Part shown: piece after piece, positions 26,709 through 34,775 of the stretch | Layout: each line of letters starts with the position of its first letter | Numbering within the stretch: position 1 is the first letter of the stretch | NCBI GenBank assembly: GCA_025362395.1 | Contig: JANYGK010000053.1 | Coordinates: forward strand, 1 to 64,000 | Length of the DNA: 64,000 bases | From: Bacteroidota bacterium | Lineage (GTDB): Bacteria > Bacteroidota > Bacteroidia > B-17B0 > Aurantibacillaceae | Reading direction: 5' to 3' | Made by a program: the position numbers and the translations under genes | The notes under the pieces: model-generated | Databases searched by the model: none | What the model was told of the DNA's origin: nothing | What the model saw: only the letters and a program-made list of their open reading frames with translations

Positions 26709-27265
26709 AAGCTTATCCCAACACTTACTCCGCCCCAAAACGTAAAATACCCGGGATGAAAACCCAAAGCATCATTACTCATAACGGCAGGGGTAATGCC
26801 TGCCCTTAAAAAAAAGCCGTCATCCTTTTTTTGATAACGGTAGCCGCAGCGCCAAACGCTGAATAATATATTTTCCCAAAAATAAACATCCGTTTGGTTG
26901 GGCCGTTCATTATAACGCCGCTGCATCGTAACACCAACGCCAAACTCTAAATGATGCGGATTTTTAAATAAAATAAAATTATTCTCCAATACATAAGCTT
27001 GCTCTATATAAATGCCGTTAAAATTCGGCGCAAAACCCCCACGGACGCTCATTTTTAATTTTTCTTTGTAAAAATAAATTCGTTCATAATTCAAAGAAAA
27101 AAAACCGGCATTACCTCCTAATTCTATATAAGCCAAGTTTTTAGACGGATTCACCTCATAATCACGAGCCGGCCGCGGAGCCGTATAATCTTCTTCTTGT
27201 GCATTGGCTGAAAAGCCTGATAACACAACAAGAACGAATAGGATCGTATGTTTTAAAAAATGCAT
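26705..27265 (-). CDS. Outer-membrane beta-barrel protein
   Basis: 186 aa with a signal peptide ending at ANAQ (about residue 23), then alternating beta strands with LAYIELGGNAGFFSLNYE near the start and an aromatic terminal residue (VGISF), both typical of Bacteroidota barrel proteins. Function unknown. It converges on the methyltransferase operon, stop codons overlapping by 4 bp. Confidence 0.6.
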   Translation of the reverse strand: MHFLKHTILFVLVVLSGFSANAQEEDYTAPRPARDYEVNPSKNLAYIELGGNAGFFSLNYERIYFYKEKLKMSVRGGFAPNFNGIYIEQAYVLENNFILFKNPHHLEFGVGVTMQRRYNERPNQTDVYFWENILFSVWRCGYRYQKKDDGFFLRAGITPAVMSNDALGFHPGYFTFWGGVSVGISF

Positions 27266-27386
27266 TATTCAAACTTACAAAAATTTAGAAGGAAATAGTA
27301 AGGCGCGCATACTATTATTCCAATTTTATTAGTTAATACATGGCCATTAAAACTATAGCAGAAGATTTCTTAAGACATTGTGGAGA

Positions 27387-28052
27387 TCACTTATTATAAG
27401 GAATCTTACCAAAATGGATAGCTGCCGATTTTTTGCCTTTTAACTTAAATTTAATACGCATTTTTTTACCTTTTTTTAAATTCCAATTTTCTTGCAAATC
27501 TGTATTTATAAATAAAATTGTAGAAGAGAGGTTCGAATTATTTTTTAAGGAGAGCATCCACTTATAGTCTTCTAAAAGTTTTGTTTTTTTTCCGGCGAAT
27601 TTAGCCCAGAAAACAATTAGATAGTAATTTGTAAGGGGCCTATAATCATTATTAATAGGAAAAGCGTTTGAAAGAATAGCCGGTAGCTTGATACTATCGT
27701 TTACGCATGGCTGATAGTTTTTATTAAAGTCATAATAAGCTTCCTTTAGTTGTTTCCCGGTACACCTATCCTTGCCTTTATAGCAATATTTAAGGCCCGT
27801 GCTATCAAAAAGCAGAATTTCTCCCCGTAAACCATTGAGTATATTTTTAAAAATGTTCGAACTGTCAGAGCAACACTTTATAATATATGAATTTTGTAGG
27901 GGAACCTTTGATGCAATTAAATGATTTGTTATACTTTCTGTATTTTCAACTACAGGATTTTTGATTCCTATCATTTTTTTAAGTAGCGGCGAACATGAGT
28001 TCAGCGCCATTAAACAATACGTTAAAAAAAATGTATTTTTTTTTAAGATCAT
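27387..28052 (-). CDS. Putative lipoprotein with degenerate thioredoxin-like fold
   Basis: 221 aa. The N-terminal hydrophobic segment ends in ALNSC, a plausible though imperfect lipobox. The central strand YYLIVFWAKFAGKKTK looks like the thioredoxin FWAxWCGxCK strand-turn with both cysteines replaced, followed by STILFINTDLQENW as the next strand. I infer a catalytically dead thioredoxin-like domain in an envelope lipoprotein; no function is assigned. It follows another lipoprotein gene (28107) but is separated from it by a terminator. Confidence 0.45.
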   Translation of the reverse strand: MILKKNTFFLTYCLMALNSCSPLLKKMIGIKNPVVENTESITNHLIASKVPLQNSYIIKCCSDSSNIFKNILNGLRGEILLFDSTGLKYCYKGKDRCTGKQLKEAYYDFNKNYQPCVNDSIKLPAILSNAFPINNDYRPLTNYYLIVFWAKFAGKKTKLLEDYKWMLSLKNNSNLSSTILFINTDLQENWNLKKGKKMRIKFKLKGKKSAAIHFGKIPYNK

Positions 28053-28064
28053 TATACTATTATA

Positions 28065-28096
28065 AAAGTCCTTTACACTAAGGTAAAGGACTTTTT
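28065..28096 (-). terminator. Terminator between the two lipoprotein genes
   Basis: A perfect 13-bp inverted repeat, AAAAGTCCTTTAC and GTAAAGGACTTTT, with a 6-nt loop. On the minus strand it follows the 28107 gene stop by 11 bp. Confidence 0.8.
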
Positions 28097-28106
28097 AACA
28101 TTTTAA

Positions 28107-28634
28107 CTAGTTTAACCAAATTTTGTATCCGCCAAAATTTCCCATCGATGAATTATAAGGATACAAGCCTGCTTTTGCAACTAAATTTCTACCAATTACA
28201 GAACCTGCTGTGTTAACCAAAATATCTCCATCAATTGGTAAATTATCAAAATCGCTAGAAGTAGGACGCACATTTGCAAAAAGAATTTCTAAGTAATAAT
28301 TTCCATTATTGTCCTGCACAATTGGCGCACTATATCTGCCGGGAGTAGGTGTTTGGGGAAACCAAGTGAAATCGCAAAGACCCCATTTTTTGCAATCACT
28401 GTTTTTTCTTCCCCATTCTTCCCATGAACATAGTACTAATGTTCCACGCCCTGCGGCTAATAAATCTCTTTTTGAAAGATTAACAAACTCTACATTTTGA
28501 TAATCTTCCGTAATAGATTGGGGTTCATTAATAGGCTTTAAAGCTATCTGTGCTTTTTTTTCCTTGCTACAGCTAATAAAAACGGTAAGCGCTACCGACA
28601 ATAATAACGAAGAAGTTAAAATTACTTTTTTCAT
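28107..28634 (-). CDS. Hypothetical lipoprotein
   Basis: 175 aa. A lipoprotein signal peptide has FISC as lipobox (about residues 19-22), followed by a charged linker. The mature domain has four Cys in addition to the lipid-bearing one and a Trp-rich middle (CSWEEWGRKNSDCKKWGLCDFTW), then a beta-rich end. No family is recognised. A -7 element TAAGTTTG (+ strand 28670-28677) lies 36 bp before the ATG. Divergent from the XRE regulator. Confidence 0.55.
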   Translation of the reverse strand: MKKVILTSSLLLSVALTVFISCSKEKKAQIALKPINEPQSITEDYQNVEFVNLSKRDLLAAGRGTLVLCSWEEWGRKNSDCKKWGLCDFTWFPQTPTPGRYSAPIVQDNNGNYYLEILFANVRPTSSDFDNLPIDGDILVNTAGSVIGRNLVAKAGLYPYNSSMGNFGGYKIWLN

Positions 28635-28711
28635 AGTTAAATTTTTAAAGTTGGTGCCTTATGGCCTAACAAACTTATATTAAATATTAAATTTTATATA
28701 GTGAAAAAAAC

Positions 28712-28742
28712 AACTTTATGTCAAAAAAAAGTAACTTTACGT
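28712..28742 (+). promoter_or_regulatory. Possible XRE autoregulatory direct repeats
   Basis: AACTTTATGT (28712-28721) and AACTTTACGT (28733-28742) are near-identical direct repeats with a 21-bp period, two helical turns, just before the ATG of the XRE gene. The second overlaps TAACTTTA, a near -7 element. The layout suits repression by an HTH dimer. Confidence 0.4.
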
Positions 28743-28760
28743 AAACTTAAACTGCTTAAA

Positions 28761-29132
28761 ATGGATATTGGTAATAATATTAAACGGATTCGTGAATTTA
28801 AAAACCTAACTCAGGAATATATTGCGACCCAATTAGGAATAAGTCGGCAAACTTACATGATGATAGAAAGCGGACAGACTGACGTAAAATTTGAAAATAT
28901 TAAAAAAATTGCCGCATTATTAGATGTAAGTGTTAATGATATTATTGCTTATAATGATAAAATGGTTTTAAATAATCGTACTAATTCTAATTTTGGTTAT
29001 AATTATCAAGCAGTATCGGTTGACGAAAAAGAGCTTTATCAGAAATTATTGGTTGAAAGGGATTTACGATTAAAGCAATATGAAGATCTTTTAAAAGCTA
29101 AAGATCAGTTAATTGATTCTTTAAAGAAATAA
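28761..29132 (+). CDS. XRE-family transcriptional regulator
   Basis: 123 aa from the ATG at 28761; the track's GTG at 28701 would add 20 Lys-rich residues running through the probable operator. Residues 4-62 are a Cro/C1 helix-turn-helix (LTQEYIATQLGISRQTYMMIE), and the C-terminus is a heptad-like coiled coil (LYQKLLVERDLRLKQYEDLL) suited to dimerisation. There is no toxin partner adjacent. It may regulate itself and the divergent lipoprotein gene. A terminator follows. Confidence 0.8.
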   Translation: MDIGNNIKRIREFKNLTQEYIATQLGISRQTYMMIESGQTDVKFENIKKIAALLDVSVNDIIAYNDKMVLNNRTNSNFGYNYQAVSVDEKELYQKLLVERDLRLKQYEDLLKAKDQLIDSLKK

Positions 29133-29189
29133 GATCTGCCCTCCTAAGAAGTATTAATTAAATGTTAAAATCTTATATCTTCTAATTCT

Positions 29190-29222
29190 AACAAACTTGT
29201 ATCTTTACCAAGTTTGTTTTTT
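29190..29222 (+). terminator. Terminator after XRE gene
   Basis: ACAAACTTG and CAAGTTTGT form a perfect 9-bp stem around a 9-nt loop, followed by six T, 58 bp after the stop. Confidence 0.8.
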
Positions 29223-29336
29223 ACTGACGATTTGAAAGTTTTAAAGTTAAAGGTTTGGAAAGTTTTATTGCTTTAACCCTTTAAGTCTTCCGAAACTTTC
29301 TCAGCCTTCGTAACTCACAAACCTTCAACTTACAGA
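29223..29336 (+). repeat. AAAGTTT-type degenerate repeat region before carB
   Basis: GAAAGTTTTAAAGTTAAAGGTTTGGAAAGTTTT, then reversed-sense pieces (GAAACTTTC, AAACCTTC) form a low-complexity, partly inverted sequence. It ends immediately before the carB ATG. It resembles degenerate extragenic repeats; no clear promoter is seen in it. Confidence 0.35.
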
Positions 29337-29339
29337 AAA

Positions 29340-32150
29340 ATGAAAGATACAACTATAAAATCCGTTTTAATTATTGGTTCAGGCCCTATCGTTATCGGTC
29401 AGGCATGCGAGTTTGATTACTCCGGTTCACAGTCTGCCAAAAGCCTTCGTGAAGAAGGAATTGAGGTTACACTCATTAACTCAAACCCGGCAACTATTAT
29501 GACAGATAAGGTTACGGCAGATCATATTTATTTATTGCCTTTAGAAGTTAAATCCATTATAAAAATATTGGAAGAACGACACATTGATGCCGTATTGCCT
29601 ACTATGGGCGGCCAAACAGCCTTAAACTTGGCGCTGAAATGCGATGACTTGGGTATCTGGAAAAAATACAATGTTAAAATGATTGGTGTTGATATTGACG
29701 CGATTAAAGTTACTGAAGACCGTGACCTGTTTCGTATCCGTATGAATGAAATCGGAATAGCAATGGCACCGAGCAAAATTGCCAAATCATTTTTAGAAGG
29801 TAAATCCGTTGCACAGGAATTCGGTTTTCCATTAGTGATCCGCCCTTCGTTTACCCTTGGTGGGAGCGGCGGTTCAGTGGTTTATAGAAAAGAAGATTAC
29901 GATGCTTTATTAAACAGGGGTTTACAAACATCGCCCATCCATGAAGTGTTAATTGATAAAGCAGTGTTGGGTTGGAAAGAATATGAGCTTGAATTATTGC
30001 GTGATAAAAGCGATAACGTGGCCATTATTTGTTCTATCGAAAATTTTGATCCAATGGGTGTGCACACAGGTGACAGTATTACTGTGGCGCCTGCCCAAAC
30101 ACTGAGTGATAGTACCTATCAAAAAATGCGTACTATGGCCATTAAAATGATGCGCAGTATAGGTAATTTCTCAGGTGGTTGTAATGTGCAGTTTGCCGTA
30201 AGTGATGATGAAGAGGAAAAAATTATTGCCATTGAAATTAATCCCCGTGTATCCCGTTCGTCGGCATTAGCAAGTAAAGCTACCGGTTACCCCATTGCCC
30301 GCATTGCCAGTAAATTGGCCATTGGATATACATTAGACGAATTGCAAAATCAAATTACAAAATTAACGTCAGCCTATTTTGAACCGACGTTAGATTATGT
30401 GATTGTAAAAATTCCGCGTTGGAATTTCGATAAATTTAAAGGCTGTAACCGAGAGTTGGGTTTCCAGATGAAATCGGTTGGCGAAGTAATGGCCATTGGC
30501 CGCAGCTTTCAGGAAGCTTTGCAAAAAGCATGTCAATCGTTGGAAATTAAACGTAACGGTTTAGGAGCCGACGGTAAAGAAAACACCAACCAGGCTGAGC
30601 TGTTAGCGGGCTTGGAAAGGCCGAGTTGGAATAGGTTATTTATGATCTATGACGCCATGAAGCTGGGTATTTCTATTAAAACTATCCAAAAGCTGACACG
30701 CATCGATATGTGGTTTCTGGAGCAGATTGAACAAATGATAGCCTTGGAAAACGAAGTATCTAAATACAAACTGAGCGATATTCCTAAAGACTTGTTGTAT
30801 GAAGCAAAACAGATGGGTTATGCCGACAGGCAGGTAGCGCATTTATTACGTTGCCTTGAGAGCGAAGTCTATAATAAAAGAAAAGAATTGAATATTAACC
30901 GCGTGTTTAAAATGGTAGATACCTGCGCCGCAGAATTTGAAGCCAAAACTCCCTATTACTATTCCACCTTTGAGGATGAGAACGAAAGCATTTGCTCCGA
31001 CAAAAAGAAAATTATTATCTTAGGAAGTGGGCCTAACCGCATAGGGCAGGGCATTGAGTTTGATTACAGTTGTGTGCACGGTGTATTAGCGGCTAAGGAA
31101 ATGGGCTACGAAACCATTATGATAAACTGTAACCCCGAAACCGTTAGTACTGATTTTAACACAGCCGACAAATTATATTTTGAGCCTGTATTCTGGGAAC
31201 ATATCTATGATATTATTCTACACGAAAAACCGGAAGGTGTTATTGTTCAACTTGGAGGCCAAACCGCTTTAAAGTTGGCTGAAAAACTGGAGCGTTACGG
31301 CATTAAAATTATCGGTACCGATTTTAAATCCTTGGATCTGGCTGAAGACAGGGGAAGCTTTTCTAACTTATTAAAAAACAATAACATTCCTTATCCTAAA
31401 TTCGGGGTCATTAATGATGCTGAAGAAGCCATTACCTTATCCAAAGAATTAGGCTTTCCTTTGTTGGTTCGTCCGAGTTACGTACTGGGCGGACAAAGCA
31501 TGAAAATTGTGATTAATGAGGAAGAGCTTGAACAGCACGTCGTAAAATTATTGCATGACCTGCCGGACAATAAGGTGTTGCTCGATCACTTTTTGCAAAA
31601 TGCCATTGAGGCAGAATCTGATTCTATTTGCGACGGAAAAGATGTTTATATTATTGGAATGATGGAACATATAGAGCCCGCCGGGATCCATAGTGGCGAC
31701 AGTTATGCGGTGCTGCCCCCATTCGATTTAAGCGCTGATGTATTGAGGCAAATGGAAGAACACACCAAAACCATTGCGCTTGCCCTTAATACCGTTGGCT
31801 TATTAAATATTCAGTTCGCTATAAAAGAAGGAGTTGTTTATATTATAGAAGCAAACCCCCGCGCATCGCGCACCGTGCCGTTTATAGCAAAAGCTTACGA
31901 CGAGCCTTATGTAAATTATGCTACTAAAGTAATGCTGGGCGCAAAAGTAAAAGACTTCAACTTTAAGCCTACTAAAAAGGGATATGCCATTAAAATCCCG
32001 GTATTCAGTTATGATAAATTCCCGGAGATCCAAAAAGAATTAGGACCTGAAATGAAATCGACCGGCGAGGCTATTTATTTTATTGACAGCCTGCAGGACG
32101 AGTACTTCCAAAACATTTACAGCGAGAGGAATTTGTATTTGAGTAAGTAA
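29340..32150 (+). CDS. carB: Carbamoyl-phosphate synthase large subunit, without MGS domain
   Basis: 936 aa against about 1070 in E. coli. Two ATP-grasp halves are present: carboxyphosphate half (about 1-400), oligomerisation region (400-545) and carbamoyl-phosphate half (about 550-930). Each starts with a Rossmann pre-ATP-grasp motif (IGSGPIVIGQACEFDYSG; LGSGPNRIGQGIEFDYS). The protein ends at the close of the second ATP-grasp domain, so the MGS-like domain that binds UMP and ornithine in E. coli is missing. It makes carbamoyl phosphate for pyrimidine and arginine synthesis with CarA, which is not in the window. The short form fits what I recall of other Bacteroidota. Confidence 0.95.
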   Translation: MKDTTIKSVLIIGSGPIVIGQACEFDYSGSQSAKSLREEGIEVTLINSNPATIMTDKVTADHIYLLPLEVKSIIKILEERHIDAVLPTMGGQTALNLALKCDDLGIWKKYNVKMIGVDIDAIKVTEDRDLFRIRMNEIGIAMAPSKIAKSFLEGKSVAQEFGFPLVIRPSFTLGGSGGSVVYRKEDYDALLNRGLQTSPIHEVLIDKAVLGWKEYELELLRDKSDNVAIICSIENFDPMGVHTGDSITVAPAQTLSDSTYQKMRTMAIKMMRSIGNFSGGCNVQFAVSDDEEEKIIAIEINPRVSRSSALASKATGYPIARIASKLAIGYTLDELQNQITKLTSAYFEPTLDYVIVKIPRWNFDKFKGCNRELGFQMKSVGEVMAIGRSFQEALQKACQSLEIKRNGLGADGKENTNQAELLAGLERPSWNRLFMIYDAMKLGISIKTIQKLTRIDMWFLEQIEQMIALENEVSKYKLSDIPKDLLYEAKQMGYADRQVAHLLRCLESEVYNKRKELNINRVFKMVDTCAAEFEAKTPYYYSTFEDENESICSDKKKIIILGSGPNRIGQGIEFDYSCVHGVLAAKEMGYETIMINCNPETVSTDFNTADKLYFEPVFWEHIYDIILHEKPEGVIVQLGGQTALKLAEKLERYGIKIIGTDFKSLDLAEDRGSFSNLLKNNNIPYPKFGVINDAEEAITLSKELGFPLLVRPSYVLGGQSMKIVINEEELEQHVVKLLHDLPDNKVLLDHFLQNAIEAESDSICDGKDVYIIGMMEHIEPAGIHSGDSYAVLPPFDLSADVLRQMEEHTKTIALALNTVGLLNIQFAIKEGVVYIIEANPRASRTVPFIAKAYDEPYVNYATKVMLGAKVKDFNFKPTKKGYAIKIPVFSYDKFPEIQKELGPEMKSTGEAIYFIDSLQDEYFQNIYSERNLYLSK

Positions 32151-32167
32151 GTTTATTAGCACATCTT

Positions 32168-32199
32168 TAATCCCGTTAGTTCTGCTGACGGGATTTTTA
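32168..32199 (+). terminator. Terminator after carB
   Basis: AATCCCGTTAG and CTGACGGGATT pair (one imperfect position) with a 5-nt loop and a TTTTT tail, 19 bp after carB. Its end touches the stop codon of the converging 32197 gene. Confidence 0.8.
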
Positions 32200-32937
32200 A
32201 TTTCCGGCCAACATAGTTTTTACCCGGCGCCGGTATTTTTTCCTGGTAAACCCATAATATCTTACATCACGGTATATCTGTCTTAAATCAACCCATACAC
32301 CATAAGAATAATAGGCCCCGCTAAAATTAATATTAGGATTTTTATCCAAAGAAATTCTATAACCCGCAGTACCTGATACGCCTATCCATTTAAACGGTTT
32401 CAAAATAATGTTTACACCCCCTCCTGTAATCATAGTGCCGCCTTTTTGATCGGCTAGTATTTTATGAGCAATAGTGTCTTCTGAACGCACGTGGTAACTC
32501 CCTAAGCCAACTTCAAGCGGCAAATCCAATTCAAAGAAACGTGTATCCACAATCACATATTGGTAAAACAATGTCATGTATTTTAAACTCAAACTCCGTT
32601 TTACAGGAACTTTATTGTCATTTTTGTTTGATATGTTTTGCTTTGAACTATTTCGTAAACTGTACACACCAAATCCAATAGTATGCTTTTCTTTTAAAAT
32701 AACACCCAGCTGGAAACCTTTAACATTTACGGGTTTGTCTTTAATAAAGGAGTTTCTGTTATCAATAGCTGCAAAAGGCCGCACTACCTTAAACCGGAAA
32801 ATATGCGCGCTGTCCGTTTTAAATTTTAATGTGAGCGAGTCAATTTTACGTTGTTTAATGTCGTTTTGGCTATAACAGTAGGTGGCAGCTGTACTTAAAT
32901 ATAAAACAAAATATAAAGCGAGTAGATGAATTTTCAT
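32197..32937 (-). CDS. Hypothetical outer-membrane or periplasmic protein
   Basis: 246 aa with a signal peptide (cleavage around TYCYSQ, residue 24). The mature protein has repeated amphipathic beta strands (HTIGFGVYSLR; ELDLPLEVGLGSY; GVSGTAGYRISL), suggesting a beta-barrel, but it ends in a basic tail (KKYRRRVK) rather than an aromatic residue. No family recognised. It converges on carB. Confidence 0.5.
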   Translation of the reverse strand: MKIHLLALYFVLYLSTAATYCYSQNDIKQRKIDSLTLKFKTDSAHIFRFKVVRPFAAIDNRNSFIKDKPVNVKGFQLGVILKEKHTIGFGVYSLRNSSKQNISNKNDNKVPVKRSLSLKYMTLFYQYVIVDTRFFELDLPLEVGLGSYHVRSEDTIAHKILADQKGGTMITGGGVNIILKPFKWIGVSGTAGYRISLDKNPNINFSGAYYSYGVWVDLRQIYRDVRYYGFTRKKYRRRVKTMLAGN

Positions 32938-33032
32938 AGGATGAACGCGTTTTTTGAAAGCATTAAACTTATAAACAAAAAATGTATTTGCAAATATTTT
33001 TTAAGGAAGACAAAATATTAAGCACAAAAAAA

Positions 33033-33127
33033 GGGTAAGCTACTTTCATCGCACCGCTCAACCATCTACCCTTGCTTTGTTCCCAACCTGGGGGATTTGA
33101 CAGGAGCTGGTCGTGAAAGACTTACCC
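33033..33127 (-). ncRNA. ffs: Signal recognition particle RNA, small bacterial type
   Basis: On the minus strand GGGTAAG..CTTTCA pairs with TGAAAG..CTTACCC to close a long hairpin. The apical part carries the SRP domain IV signature: CCCAGGTTG-GGAA-CAAAGCAAGGG, with a GGAA tetraloop and the asymmetric AGG/AGCA internal loop bound by Ffh. A seven-T tail follows directly (33032-33026). Length about 95 nt. It guides membrane and secreted proteins to the Sec translocon. Confidence 0.85.
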
Positions 33128-33131
33128 GCCG

Positions 33132-33139
33132 CAAAAGTA
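33132..33139 (-). promoter_or_regulatory. SRP RNA promoter -7 element
   Basis: Minus strand TACTTTTG, a full TAnnTTTG match, ends 4 bp before the predicted RNA 5' end. The -33 region (ATG/TGC at 20-21 bp) is poor. Confidence 0.6.
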
Positions 33140-33219
33140 GATAATTTATTTCATTATTAGCATTTTTTTCGTAAAATTTGTACATTGACTAAATCATGTC
33201 GATTTTTTAAAATTATAGT

Positions 33220-34179
33220 ATGAATATTTCCATTGTTATTCCCTTATTTAACGAAGAAGAATCCCTGCCTGAGCTTCATGATTGGATTAAAAAGGTAATG
33301 GATGAGCACCGGTTTTCTTATGAAATTTTGTTTATAGATGACGGCAGTAAGGACAAATCGTGGCAGGTAATAGAATCACTTTCGGCGCTTAATCCCCATG
33401 TAAAAGCCATAAAATTCCGTCGTAACTACGGTAAATCCCCCGGTTTGCATGTCGGCTTCAATGCCGCGCAGGGCGACGTTATTATTACGATGGATGCCGA
33501 TCTGCAAGACTCTCCCGATGAGATTCCTGAATTATATAGAATGGTTACCGAACAAAATTTTGACTTGGTAAGCGGTTGGAAACAAAAGCGGTTTGATAAC
33601 ACGTTTACTAAGAACATTCCGTCGAAATTATATAATTGGACAAATCGAAAAATTTCAGGAATTAAATTACATGACATGAATTGCGGCTTAAAGGCATACC
33701 GTAAAGATGTAGTGAAGAGCATTGAAATATATGGGGAGATGCACCGGTTTATCCCGGTACTGGCAAAAAATGCCGGTTTTTATAATATCGGTGAAAAAGT
33801 AGTGCAGCACCAAGCCCGTAAATATGGTGTCAGCAAATTTGGCTGGGAACGCTTTATTAACGGGTTTCTCGACCTGTTAACCATTACCTTTTTATCCAAG
33901 TTCGGCAAACGCCCCATGCACTTTTTTGGATTAATAGGAACACTGATGTTTGTTATCGGGTTATTTTCAACAATCTATTTGGGAATAGATAAAGCATACC
34001 ATGCTTTTATTATTCATAAAGCAGCGCGACTGCTCACTGAGCGTCCTTCGTTTTACATTGCATTAACCTCCATGATGTTAGGAACCATGTTGTTTTTAGC
34101 AGGATTTATAGGGGAGTTAATTTTAAGAAACTCTTCGGACAGGAATAATTACCTGCTTGAGAAAAAAATTAATATCTGA
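33220..34179 (+). CDS. Glycosyltransferase family 2, polyprenyl-phosphate type (DPM1/ArnC-like)
   Basis: 319 aa. GT-A domain (residues 1-220) with FIDDGSKDKSW and MDADLQDSPDEIP (DADLQD is the DPM1/GtrB-type metal motif), then two C-terminal transmembrane helices (about 230-250 and 275-300). Such enzymes charge undecaprenyl phosphate with a sugar at the cytoplasmic face, supplying GT-C transferases like those at 1350 and 19031. The sugar is unknown. The next gene overlaps its stop by one base. Confidence 0.8.
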   Translation: MNISIVIPLFNEEESLPELHDWIKKVMDEHRFSYEILFIDDGSKDKSWQVIESLSALNPHVKAIKFRRNYGKSPGLHVGFNAAQGDVIITMDADLQDSPDEIPELYRMVTEQNFDLVSGWKQKRFDNTFTKNIPSKLYNWTNRKISGIKLHDMNCGLKAYRKDVVKSIEIYGEMHRFIPVLAKNAGFYNIGEKVVQHQARKYGVSKFGWERFINGFLDLLTITFLSKFGKRPMHFFGLIGTLMFVIGLFSTIYLGIDKAYHAFIIHKAARLLTERPSFYIALTSMMLGTMLFLAGFIGELILRNSSDRNNYLLEKKINI

Positions 34180-34775
34180 TGACTGAAGAACAACCGCGGA
34201 GAAAGCAACGGATCCCATTATCTCCAACAGAGTTGTATTATTTTATTGAGCTTAAAAAATTAAAGCAGGCTCAAAAAATAGAAAAGTTTAAAGCAAGTTT
34301 TTTTTATAAAATCACCAATTGCGCCAATATTACCCTAGCGGCTATTTTAACCTATTGTCTTGTTAGTATTGTCATGCTTAATTACTGGCAAAAAACATAC
34401 GTACTAAAAACCATCAGCGTGTATGGTGAAACAAAAGCACATAACCACCGCCGTACCATTGCAGAACTACAAATTAAAACAACATCGGGCGAACATATTA
34501 TAGTAAAAACCGACGACTTGTTTGAACTGCCTCAGATGAACCAAGAAATTTATATCGGTAAAGATTTTTTATTCGGCAAGGTATTAAAAGCAAAACTGGC
34601 TTACGATGAACGGCCTTTTTGGAGTATTAATTCTTACGCTCGTTTTACGGTCTGTATTTTTGCATTGGCTATGGGATTTTTTATTTACAAAGTCAATAAG
34701 CACTTAACCATTAACGGCCTTTTGGTAACCTTTGCCTTATTTTTTTTGGCTAGCCTTTATTTTGTAATGATATAA
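34179..34775 (+). CDS. Hypothetical membrane protein
   Basis: 198 aa. A basic N-terminal region (about 1-45) is followed by a transmembrane helix (about 48-70), a periplasmic or cytoplasmic beta-rich domain (75-145), and two more transmembrane helices at the C-terminus. No family is recognised. It is coupled to the GT2 gene (TGATG overlap), so it may be an accessory of that glycosyltransferase. Its 3' end overlaps the converging MATE gene by 26 bp. Confidence 0.55.
   Translation: MTEEQPRRKQRIPLSPTELYYFIELKKLKQAQKIEKFKASFFYKITNCANITLAAILTYCLVSIVMLNYWQKTYVLKTISVYGETKAHNHRRTIAELQIKTTSGEHIIVKTDDLFELPQMNQEIYIGKDFLFGKVLKAKLAYDERPFWSINSYARFTVCIFALAMGFFIYKVNKHLTINGLLVTFALFFLASLYFVMI

Noticed and set aside
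28701-28760. GTG start adding 20 residues to the XRE regulator
   Set aside because: The added segment is Lys-rich, lies over the direct repeats and promoter, and precedes the HTH domain that starts naturally at the ATG at 28761.
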